From Variovorax atrisoli 110B (lineage in GTDB: Bacteria > Pseudomonadota > Gammaproteobacteria > Burkholderiales > Burkholderiaceae_C), in assembly GCF_000382045.1 (NCBI RefSeq), contig NZ_KB907450.1, forward strand, positions 124,001-188,000: a stretch of DNA of 64,000 nt, given 5' to 3'. A model generated the notes under the pieces. It saw only the letters and a program-made list of their open reading frames with translations, did not search any database and was not told the origin of the DNA. Made by a program: the position numbers and the translations under genes. The stretch's first letter is position 1. Each line of letters starts with the position of its first letter. Positions 18,156 through 25,643 of the stretch are shown in pieces.

Positions 18156-19092
18156 TCTGCCGCGCCGCGTCCATCTGCACGAGGAAGGCCCGCGCGAGGG
18201 CTTCCAGATCGAGGCCGGCCCCATCGCATCCGCCGACAAGGTGCGCTTCATCGAGGCGCTGGCCGAAACCGGGCTGGAGGAGGTGCAGTGCGTCTCCTTC
18301 GTGAACCCCGAGCGCGTGCCCGGCATGGCCGACGCCGAGGAGGTCGCCCGGGCCATCCGCAAGCGCGAGGGCGTGCGCTACACCGGCCTGTGGCTCAACC
18401 TGCGCGGCATGCAGCGCGCGATGCGCACGCAGCTCGACATCGAAGGCACCATCGGCACCAGCGCGTCGGAAGCCTTCTCGGTGCGCAACAACGGCAAAGG
18501 CCTGGACGCGCTGCGGGAGTCGCAGCGCGAGACGCTGGCCTTCTGCGTCGACCACGGCGTTGCGGTGACGCGCGGCATCGTCACCACGGCCTTCGGCTGC
18601 AATCTCGAAGGCGCGATCGCCCCGGCCACCGTGGTGGAGCGCGTGGCGCAGATGCTCGAGGTGATGGCCGAGTTCGGCCTGCACCTGCCGATCCTGCGGC
18701 TGGCGGACACCGTGGGCTGGGCCCAGCCCAACGCCATCGCCTCGGTGGTGGGCGCGGTGCGCGAGCGCTGGCCCGATCTGCGGCTGGGCCTGCACCTGCA
18801 CGACACGCGCGGCACCGCGATGGCCAATGCGCTCATGGGCCTGCAGATGGGCATCGACACCTTCGACAGCGCCTGCGCCGGCCTGGGCGGCTGCCCGTTC
18901 GCAGGCCATACCGGGGCGGCCGGCAACATCTGCACCGAGGACCTGGCCTTCATGTGCGAGGAGATGGGCATCGAGACCGGCGTGGACCTCGATGCGCTCA
19001 TCGGCTGCGCGCGCATGGCCGAGGAGATCGTCGGTCACCCGCTGCCGGGCAAGCTCATGCGGGCGGGCACGCTCGGGCGCTTCCGCCACTGA
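18148..19092 (+). CDS. Hydroxymethylglutaryl-CoA-lyase-like aldolase
   Basis: 314 residues, a TIM barrel of the DRE-metallolyase/HMG-CoA lyase group. Conserved elements: Arg16 in GPREGFQ, His216 and His218 in HLHDTRG, the catalytic-loop Cys249 in GLGGCPFAG and the terminal N-containing block AGNICTEDL. The metal Asp that normally follows the catalytic Arg (R-D-G) is Glu17 here. It should cleave a beta-hydroxyacyl-CoA such as HMG-CoA or a related tertiary hydroxyacyl-CoA. Its start overlaps the CoA-transferase end, which implies coupled translation. Confidence 0.88.
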   Translation: MPDLPRRVHLHEEGPREGFQIEAGPIASADKVRFIEALAETGLEEVQCVSFVNPERVPGMADAEEVARAIRKREGVRYTGLWLNLRGMQRAMRTQLDIEGTIGTSASEAFSVRNNGKGLDALRESQRETLAFCVDHGVAVTRGIVTTAFGCNLEGAIAPATVVERVAQMLEVMAEFGLHLPILRLADTVGWAQPNAIASVVGAVRERWPDLRLGLHLHDTRGTAMANALMGLQMGIDTFDSACAGLGGCPFAGHTGAAGNICTEDLAFMCEEMGIETGVDLDALIGCARMAEEIVGHPLPGKLMRAGTLGRFRH

Positions 19093-19150
19093 TCGCTGCC
19101 GCCATCCGGCGAGCCGAAGAAGAAAACAAACCACAGAAAGAGACAACACC

Positions 19151-20125
19151 GTGCCGACCTTCGCTTCCCGACTCCGCGCAGCCACGGCGCTCTGCGCGGC
19201 CGTGCTGACCATCGCCTCGGCCCATGCCCAGCCGTACCCCGCCAAGCCCATCACCATCGTCGTGCCCTTCGGCGCGGGCAGCGGCACCGACCAGCAGGCG
19301 CGCAGCATGGCGCAGGCGCTGGGCGCCGAGTACAAGGTGCCGGTCATCGTGGACAACCGCGCCGGCGCCAGCGGCTTCATCGCCGCGCAATACGTGGCCA
19401 AGGCCGCGCCCGACGGCTACACCGTGCTCATGACCACCAACACCACGCACGCGGCCAACGAACACCTCTTCAGGAAGCTGCCCTACGACCCGGTGAAGGA
19501 TTTCACGCCGGTCACGCTGCTGTCCAAGGGCCACATGCTGCTGCTGGTGAATGCCGATTCGCCGATCAAGTCGGTGGCCGACCTCATCGCGGCCGCAAAG
19601 AAGTCGCCTGGAAAGCTCAACTTCGGCAGCGGCAGTTCGTCCAGCCGTGTGGCCAGCGAACTGCTCAAGCAGATGGCTGGCATCGATGTGGTGAACGTGC
19701 CCTACAAAAGCAATCCTCTGGCCATCACGGACCTGCTGGGCGGACAGGTCGATTTCATGTTCGCCGACGCGCCGACGGCGCTGCCGCAGGTGAGAAGCGG
19801 CAAGCTGCGTGCGCTGGCCGTCAGCGGCAGCAAGCGGCTCGAGGCCGTGCCCGCGCTGCCCACCGTGGAGGAGGCCGGCGTGAAGGGCTACGACATGTCC
19901 TACTGGACGGCCGTTTACCTCCCGCCAGGCGCACCGGCCGCCATCACGCAGAAGCTCAACGAGATGATGGTCAAGGTGTCCGCTGCGCCCGCCGTCGTCG
20001 CCTATCAGGCCACCACCAGCGGCGAAGCAGCCACCAGCACGCCAGAGGGGCTGGCCCGGTTCCAGGCGGCGGAATCGCAGAAGTGGGGGCAGGTGATCCG
20101 CGCGGCCGGCATCCAGCCGGAATGA
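19151..20125 (+). CDS. Bug-family (TctC-like) solute-binding protein
   Basis: 324 residues from GTG 19151. A Sec signal ends near SAHAQP. Family blocks: YPAKPITIVVPFGAGSGTDQQAR, VIVDNRAGASG, KAAPDGYTVLM, VNVPYKSNPLAITDLLGGQVDF and LPTVEEAGV. It is the last gene of the CoA-transferase/lyase operon, 58 bases after the lyase, so its ligand is probably the acid that those enzymes consume. No TctAB partners are nearby; it must share a membrane system or act otherwise. Confidence 0.9.
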   Translation: MPTFASRLRAATALCAAVLTIASAHAQPYPAKPITIVVPFGAGSGTDQQARSMAQALGAEYKVPVIVDNRAGASGFIAAQYVAKAAPDGYTVLMTTNTTHAANEHLFRKLPYDPVKDFTPVTLLSKGHMLLLVNADSPIKSVADLIAAAKKSPGKLNFGSGSSSSRVASELLKQMAGIDVVNVPYKSNPLAITDLLGGQVDFMFADAPTALPQVRSGKLRALAVSGSKRLEAVPALPTVEEAGVKGYDMSYWTAVYLPPGAPAAITQKLNEMMVKVSAAPAVVAYQATTSGEAATSTPEGLARFQAAESQKWGQVIRAAGIQPE

Positions 20126-20227
20126 CGACGCCACGGGTGGGGCCGGGTGCCGGGGGGCTCGCAAGCGGATCGGGGTAGGGCTACAGTCGGCCTGTTTCCA
20201 ATCCTTTCCGGGCAACCGACCCATCCG

Positions 20228-20698
20228 ATGCGTTCCCTGGCCATCTTCCTGTCGATCTCCGCCGCTGCGCTCGGTGCGCACGCCGCCGAGGTGGTGCGCT
20301 GCACCGATGCCAGCGGGGCCGTGTCGTACACGAACGTGGCCTGCCCGCCGGGCAGCAAGCAGTCGCGGCAGGTGCCGATCCTCGAATCGCCTCCGCCCGA
20401 CCCGGCCCGGCGCGACTACACGCCGCCGCAGGCCTCGCCGACACCTCCGGTCGCGCCGCCGAGCCGGGTGGCGGGCAATCCGCCCTCCGGGCCGGCCATC
20501 ATTCCGCGCTATCCGGAAGAGAGCCTGCCGCAGGCCGCGGCGGATCCGCCGGGTGTGGTCATCCTGAGCCCCGACCCGTACTACGACGGCGTGCGCCCCA
20601 TCCGCAGGCCGCGTCCGCCGCATGCGCAAGACCCCGGTCCGCCGCCCGGCCAGCGGCCTTGCCAGAACCTCGCCGGCATCAAGCGCAACAACTGCTGA
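20228..20698 (+). CDS. Exported DUF4124-like proline-rich protein
   Basis: 156 residues. The signal peptide ends near GAHAAE. Residues 22-45 (VVRCTDASGAVSYTNVACPPG) form the DUF4124-type motif with two cysteines about 14 residues apart, probably a disulfide in the periplasm. The rest is Pro-rich and likely unfolded (runs such as PPPDPARRDYTPP), ending in a second pair of cysteines (PCQNLAGIKRNNC). Function unknown. It ends 12 bases before the RNase H gene. Confidence 0.75.
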   Translation: MRSLAIFLSISAAALGAHAAEVVRCTDASGAVSYTNVACPPGSKQSRQVPILESPPPDPARRDYTPPQASPTPPVAPPSRVAGNPPSGPAIIPRYPEESLPQAAADPPGVVILSPDPYYDGVRPIRRPRPPHAQDPGPPPGQRPCQNLAGIKRNNC

Positions 20699-20709
20699 AG
20701 ACCGACCGG

Positions 20710-21183
20710 ATGAGTGCTGGGGACGAACAGGAGGCCGGCAGCGCGCCGTGGGTCGTGCATTGCGACGGCAGCGCCATGCCCAATCCGGGCCGAATGGGCA
20801 TCGGTGCCGTCATCACCGCGCCGGACGGCAGCCGCCACACGCTCTCGCAGGCCACGCACACCACGGGCTGCAACAACGAGGCCGAACTGCTGGCGCTGAC
20901 GCTCGCGCTGCGTGACCTCCGCGAGCGCGGTGCGACGGCGGTGCGGGCCTACAGCGACAACAGCATCCTGGTCGAGCAGCTTGGCGCGACCGGGCCCGAG
21001 CCCGCACCCATCGTCCGCCTGGCCGGCCTCTTCGACGAAGCCCGTGCACTGCTGGGCAGCTTCGACGACGTGCGCCTGCACTGGATTCCGCGCCATCGCA
21101 ACGGCGAGGCCGACGCACTGGCGCGCGCCGCCTTGGGGTTCGGCCCCAAGCCGCCACCGCGCCGGCACCGCAAGCGCCGGTAG
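20710..21183 (+). CDS. Ribonuclease H family protein
   Basis: 157 residues with the RNase H fold. All catalytic carboxylates are present: Asp19 (HCDGSAMPNPG), Glu59 (NNEAEL), Asp83 (YSDNSILVEQL) and Asp135 (RNGEADALAR), with His129 in the mobile loop. It should cut the RNA strand of RNA/DNA hybrids. It differs from canonical E. coli RnhA in lacking the basic protrusion, and is closer to the RnhA-like group also seen in plant and archaeal proteins. It ends with a basic tail (PPPRRHRKRR). Confidence 0.85.
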   Translation: MSAGDEQEAGSAPWVVHCDGSAMPNPGRMGIGAVITAPDGSRHTLSQATHTTGCNNEAELLALTLALRDLRERGATAVRAYSDNSILVEQLGATGPEPAPIVRLAGLFDEARALLGSFDDVRLHWIPRHRNGEADALARAALGFGPKPPPRRHRKRR

Positions 21184-21239
21184 GCGCCGACGGGTTCCGG
21201 AAAAGGGAACCCGTGCCGGAGCCCCTATCATCACGCGCC

Positions 21240-21488
21240 ATGACAGAAGCCACCTCCCGCCCACCTCTCCCCGACCATCTCTCCATCGACCCGCGCAGCC
21301 CGCACCACGTGGCTGCCGCCTTCGAGCACGACATCGGCATCCGATTCAACGGCAAGGACCGCCTCGACGTCGAGGAATACTGCATCAGCGAAGGCTGGAT
21401 CAAGGTGCCCGCCGGCAAGACGCTCGACCGCAAGGGCAAGCCGCTGCTGATCAAGCTCAAGGGCGCCGTCGAGGCGTACTACAAGTAA
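21240..21488 (+). CDS. DUF3297 family small protein
   Basis: 82 residues matching the DUF3297 pattern: a Pro-rich start, IDPRSPHH, HDIGIRFNGKDRLDVEEYCISEGWIKV, and the basic ending PLLIKLKGAVEAYYK. It is soluble with no signal or cysteine pair. The family is widespread in proteobacteria and has no known function. It has its own start 56 bases after the RNase H gene, after a short GC-rich inverted repeat (GGGTTCC..GGGAACCC). Confidence 0.82.
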   Translation: MTEATSRPPLPDHLSIDPRSPHHVAAAFEHDIGIRFNGKDRLDVEEYCISEGWIKVPAGKTLDRKGKPLLIKLKGAVEAYYK

Positions 21489-21501
21489 GAGACACGGCCG
21501 C

Positions 21502-22524
21502 TCATCGCCACTGCAGAAGCAGCGACCAGGGCTGCCGGCTCATGTGGCGATCGATGCAGCCCGGCGTGCCCGAAGCGCATCCCTCGGGCAGGTAGCTCGG
21601 GTCCAGCCACCGCGTGCCCGGCGCGAAATCGAGCCGGCGCCGCGTGACCGACTGCAGCACGTTGCCGCCCACGGTATCGAAGCCCGTGGCATCCACCGCC
21701 ACCACCACGTCGCAATGCATGGGAAGCGGCTCGCCGCCGGTGGTCCGCGCGGCCAGCACCTCGCCGATCTTGTCGAAGGTGTCGAGCTCGGCGCCTGTTC
21801 CGCGCGCCTGGCAGACCAGGTCGCCGACGCGCGGCGGCGTGCGCCTGAGGTCACAGGCCCGCAGCGCATAGCGCGTGCCGCGGCCGAAGCCTTCGTCGAC
21901 ACCGGCCTGCCACGCGGCTCCCGCGTAGTCGGCATGTGCTTCGGAGAACACGAATTCCTCTTCGGCCAGTCCGGCCTGCCGTGCCAGCCAGCTGATGAAG
22001 GCTGCGGACCAGGGCGTGTCGATCACCGCGGTGCGTGCCAGCGCTGCCTGCACGGCGCGCAGTTCGGATGAATCCAGCCCCTCGTCGGGACCCACGCCCA
22101 TGCCTTGCAGGCGTCCGGCCGTCGCCTCGTTCAGCGCCTGCATCAGCAGATGGCGGTCGGCCGGCCGCAGGGCGCCGAAGCGCACCTGCGAGGGCAGCCG
22201 CGGGTCGACCGCCTTCCAGTAGCCCAGCACGCGCTGCCACGGCGCGAGTCCGGGCACGGTGCGGCGCGTGTCCTCGGCTTCGGAGTCGCCGGCCTCGGTC
22301 ATGCGGCCTTCGGCATCCATCGCCTGGCCGCCGAACGCTTCGTGCTCCTGCATGGCGAAGCTGGCCATGGCGAGGGCGCGCGCGGGTGGCGGGTCCTGCG
22401 TGGCGGTGTCGAGGCAGACCGGCGCGGCGAGTGCCGGTACAGGCATCAGGGCGCCGCACAGCAGCGCTGCACGCAGCGAAGAAGAAAAAGCTGGGAGCTT
22501 GGCGGAGGCGTCGTGTCGCGGCAT
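21502..22524 (-). CDS. Exported DUF2272-containing protein
   Basis: 340 residues if ATG 22524 is used; ATG 22539 is an alternative. The signal peptide ends near ALAAP. The central part, TPWSAAFISWLARQAGL followed by AHADYAGAAW and later GDLVCQ and MHCDVVVAVD, resembles the DUF2272 domain, whose Cys/His arrangement suggests an NlpC/P60-like peptidase fold. Several cysteines occur in the mature part. It may act on peptidoglycan or small amides in the periplasm, which is inference. It is convergent with the DUF3297 gene. Confidence 0.72.
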   Translation of the reverse strand: MPRHDASAKLPAFSSSLRAALLCGALMPVPALAAPVCLDTATQDPPPARALAMASFAMQEHEAFGGQAMDAEGRMTEAGDSEAEDTRRTVPGLAPWQRVLGYWKAVDPRLPSQVRFGALRPADRHLLMQALNEATAGRLQGMGVGPDEGLDSSELRAVQAALARTAVIDTPWSAAFISWLARQAGLAEEEFVFSEAHADYAGAAWQAGVDEGFGRGTRYALRACDLRRTPPRVGDLVCQARGTGAELDTFDKIGEVLAARTTGGEPLPMHCDVVVAVDATGFDTVGGNVLQSVTRRRLDFAPGTRWLDPSYLPEGCASGTPGCIDRHMSRQPWSLLLQWR

Positions 22525-22567
22525 GTGGTCGCGCAGCATAGCCCGGCGACCGCGTGCCGGCATGCCT

Positions 22568-23779
22568 TCAGTTGCCGTGGAGCGTGCCGGTATCGAACAG
22601 GCTGCGCGCACCGTCGTTGGAAGCCGTGATGGCGGCCCTGGCCCATGCGCGCATCGCGGTCTCGTAGGCGGAAACGGCAGTGAGCGACGAGCGCTCGCCG
22701 GCCATGGCACGGGCGAGCGCCGCGGCGTCCCGCAGCGCCGTGTTGGCGCCGACGCCTCCGGCGGGGCTCATGGCGTGGACCGCGTCGCCGAGCAAAGTGA
22801 CGGGACCGGGGCTCCATGCCGCGATTTCCGGCGGCGAGCTGCGCACCGGCAGCACCGCGAGGGTGCGGATGTCGCCCTGTGCGAACAGCGTGCGAAGCCG
22901 GGGATGCCATTGCCGCACGACCGCCTCGACGAGCGCGGGCAGCCGTGCCTGATCCGGCAATTGCCCGGGACCCAGCCCGAGCCTTGCGCGAGGACCGATG
23001 AACGCCCAGTAGAGATAGTCGTCGACAGGCTCCAGCGAGCAGGCGGGTGCAAGCGTCGCCGCCATGGCTGGCAACGGCTGCTGGAACAGCATCGGGTCCA
23101 GGATCACCGCGAAGCCGTCGGCGAAGACCACGGAGGTGCCCGCCCAAAGGTCCGCGCCGAGGCTCTCGCGCAATGCGGCTGTCGCGATGGTCTTGCCGTA
23201 GATGCAGGCTGCGCCGGTGTCGACGGGCTCGGCGCCGGGAGCGAGCTGTCTGCGCACGGCCGAGTTCGCTCCGTCGGCGCCGACCAGCAGCGTCGACCTC
23301 GCTTCCCTGCCGTCCTCGAAGACGATCCGCGCGTCGTTGTCGTCGAGGGCCTCGAAGCGGCGGAAGGCCTTGCCGAAGTGCACGCGGCCTTCCAGTCCGC
23401 ACAGCAGGATCTCCCGCAGCGTCTGGCGGTTCGCGCTGAGATCGTGGGGTCGGGAAGGCGCATTGCCGGAGTCAGTGGCGCGCCAGCTTCTGGCGGGGCG
23501 TCCTGGCACCGGCTCCAGGTCGCTGCCGACAAAGCGGACGCCGCCCGAGCTGCCGCCACAGCTGCGCCGGAACAGTTCGTAGAGCTCCGGCGACAGGCAC
23601 CGTGCCAGCGCGGCCTGCCCGTCGGCGTCGATCCTGATCCGGTAGCCCTGGCTGCGGCTGGCGGCAGCCGGATCACGCTCGTAGACGTCGAAAGCAATGC
23701 CCGCGCGCCGCAGGCCCTGGGCGAGGCAGAGGCCGCCGAGGCCCGCGCCGATGATCGAGACATGTGATTGCTGGTGCAT
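22568..23779 (-). CDS. FAD-dependent aromatic-type monooxygenase
   Basis: 403 residues from ATG 23779, chosen because AAGGAG stands 9-10 bases before it. Group A flavoprotein hydroxylase layout: the GxGxxG dinucleotide motif GAGLGG at residues 11-16, the DG motif in LLVGADGANSAVRR and the GD motif in TLLGDAVHAMSPAGGVGANTAL. It uses NAD(P)H and O2 to hydroxylate an unknown small molecule. It is divergent from the AraC-type gene, which is its probable regulator, with only 72 bases between start codons. Confidence 0.87.
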   Translation of the reverse strand: MHQQSHVSIIGAGLGGLCLAQGLRRAGIAFDVYERDPAAASRSQGYRIRIDADGQAALARCLSPELYELFRRSCGGSSGGVRFVGSDLEPVPGRPARSWRATDSGNAPSRPHDLSANRQTLREILLCGLEGRVHFGKAFRRFEALDDNDARIVFEDGREARSTLLVGADGANSAVRRQLAPGAEPVDTGAACIYGKTIATAALRESLGADLWAGTSVVFADGFAVILDPMLFQQPLPAMAATLAPACSLEPVDDYLYWAFIGPRARLGLGPGQLPDQARLPALVEAVVRQWHPRLRTLFAQGDIRTLAVLPVRSSPPEIAAWSPGPVTLLGDAVHAMSPAGGVGANTALRDAAALARAMAGERSSLTAVSAYETAMRAWARAAITASNDGARSLFDTGTLHGN

Positions 23780-23851
23780 CCGTTGTTTCTCCTTCATTCG
23801 AGGCTAAGTGCCGGATGCGGTGGCCTGATAATTTCATCGGGACGAAAAACA

Positions 23852-24691
23852 ATGAGAAACGGCCAACATCGACCAACGTCGGCCCGAGCGGGCACGAGCG
23901 CATCTCCCGACCCCAGCGAGCGTGCCGACGGGCCGGTGCTCTTTGCCTTCTGGGGCAGCGACGAGCCTGAAAGCGAATTCCGGCTCGGCACCCGCGAATA
24001 CGACTGGCACAGCCACGTACGCGGCCAGCTCTTCTGCATCGATCGTGGATTGGTGCGCGTGCGCACCGCGCGCGGCGCATGGCTGCTGCCGCCGCACCGC
24101 GCCGGATGGATTCCGCCCGGTGTCGATCACAAGGTGAGCGTGAGCGGCGCCCTGAGCGGCTGGGGCGTGATGCTCCGGCCCGACGCCGGCACCGGCCTTC
24201 CGGATGAGCCCTGCGTGATGGGTGTCGGCGAGGTGCTGCACGCCCTGGTGCGCCGCGCCGCCAGCTGGAGCGGCAGCGAACATCTGCAGCCCGAGCAGGA
24301 GCGCCTGGTCGCGGTGCTGCTGGACGAGATCCGGCTCGGTCCGCGCGAGCCGCTCGGCCTGCCGATGCCGACCGAGCGCCGTCTCGTGACGATGGCCAAT
24401 CTCCTGATCGAGCATCCTGAAGACCCGCGAACGCTCGACGAGCTCGCGGCATGGGCAGGCCTCTCGGCACGAAGCGCGCGCCGCCACTTCGTTGCGCAGA
24501 CGGGCATGAGCTTCATCCAGTGGCGCCAGCAGGCGCGGCTTGCGACGGCACTCGAGAGGCTTGCCAACGGCGAGTCCGTCGCGGGCGTCGCCGATGCGCT
24601 CGGCTATGCGACGCCGAGCAACTTCATCGCGATGTTCCGCAAGGCCTTCGGGGAATCGCCCGGCCGCTATTTCTCGCGGCGAGGCGGCTGA
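23852..24691 (+). CDS. AraC-family transcriptional regulator
   Basis: 279 residues. The N-terminal cupin-like sensing domain spans about 35-150 (HSHVRGQLFCIDRGLVRVRT, WIPPGVDHKV). The C-terminal double helix-turn-helix spans about 180-275 (LAAWAGLSARSARRHF and VADALGYATPSNFIAMFRKAFGESPGRY). The start ATG 23852 follows a weak ribosome site; a GATAAT hexamer at 23827-23832 may be the -10. It stands opposite the flavoprotein monooxygenase and probably controls it. Confidence 0.88.
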   Translation: MRNGQHRPTSARAGTSASPDPSERADGPVLFAFWGSDEPESEFRLGTREYDWHSHVRGQLFCIDRGLVRVRTARGAWLLPPHRAGWIPPGVDHKVSVSGALSGWGVMLRPDAGTGLPDEPCVMGVGEVLHALVRRAASWSGSEHLQPEQERLVAVLLDEIRLGPREPLGLPMPTERRLVTMANLLIEHPEDPRTLDELAAWAGLSARSARRHFVAQTGMSFIQWRQQARLATALERLANGESVAGVADALGYATPSNFIAMFRKAFGESPGRYFSRRGG

Positions 24692-24712
24692 GCTCGCCGC
24701 TCAGCGCCGGCA

Positions 24713-25489
24713 TCAGGCCAGGATCACCCGCTCGCAGGCCTTGCGCAGCCCCGAAAGGCCGGGCAGTTCTCGCGCCTTGGCGTCGGTGACGACCACGTCG
24801 ACGTCCGCCGTGCGCGCGTACGTCACGCGGCTGGCCTGGCCGATCTTCGCGTGGTCGGCCAGCAGTACCAGCTGCTGCGCCTGCTCGGCCATGGCGCGTG
24901 CGACGGTGGCCTCGTGGTGCTCGAAGCTCATGGCCCCGTGCTTCGCATGCAGGCCCACGGGCGACAGCAGCGCGATGTCGGCGCGGTAGCGGTGGATGGC
25001 TTCCACCGTGGTGTCGCCGAAGGTGGCCTGCGCCTTCACGTCGATCTGGCCGCCCAGCAGGATGGTCTGGTTGCCGGTGAGCCGGCCTTCGCCCGCGCCC
25101 GCGAGCTTGAGCGCGATGCTCAGCGAATTGGTGATGACCGTCATGCCGCTGAGCGTGGCGATTTCTTCCGCGCAGATCGACATGGTGCTGCCAGCGTCCA
25201 TGAAGATGGTCTGGCCCGGCTGCAGCAGGGCGACAGCGGCCTTGGCGATGGCGCGCTTCTCGCGCTGCCGCGCCACCAGCCGTACCGCCAGCGGCGGTTC
25301 GGGCTCCGCCTTGACCGCGACTGCGCCGCCGTGCACGCGCCGCAGTTCGCCCAGGCTCTCGAGTTCGACCAGGTCGCGCCGCACGGTTTCGCGCGACACG
25401 GCAAGGTCCTGGACGATGCGCTCCACGCTCAGCCGCGAGAAGGTGGCCAGCAGGCTGCGGATACGCAGGAATCGTTCTTCTTGGAGCAT
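24713..25489 (-). CDS. DeoR-family transcriptional regulator
   Basis: 258 residues. A DeoR winged helix occupies 1-57 (RIVQDLAVSRETVRRDLVELESLGELRRVHGGA). The C-terminal DeoR-C sensor, related to sugar-phosphate isomerases, carries the substrate loop DAGSTMS and ITNSLSIALKLA. Family members are repressors released by phosphorylated sugars or glycerol 3-phosphate. It lies 154 bases downstream of the phospholipase C gene on the same strand, so a link to phosphate esters is possible but unproven. Confidence 0.9.
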   Translation of the reverse strand: MLQEERFLRIRSLLATFSRLSVERIVQDLAVSRETVRRDLVELESLGELRRVHGGAVAVKAEPEPPLAVRLVARQREKRAIAKAAVALLQPGQTIFMDAGSTMSICAEEIATLSGMTVITNSLSIALKLAGAGEGRLTGNQTILLGGQIDVKAQATFGDTTVEAIHRYRADIALLSPVGLHAKHGAMSFEHHEATVARAMAEQAQQLVLLADHAKIGQASRVTYARTADVDVVVTDAKARELPGLSGLRKACERVILA

Positions 25490-25643
25490 GGAAACGCGGC
25501 TTGAGGGAAGAAGTGAAAAAGGCGGCGTCGCGAGACGGCCGCCCCGGGCAGGCGCGAAAGCCGCGCCATTGTGCCCGTGTGCCCGAGTACGCCCATGCGG
25601 ATGCGCGATCAACCGACCGCACACCCGCACGCCTATGCCGCCC

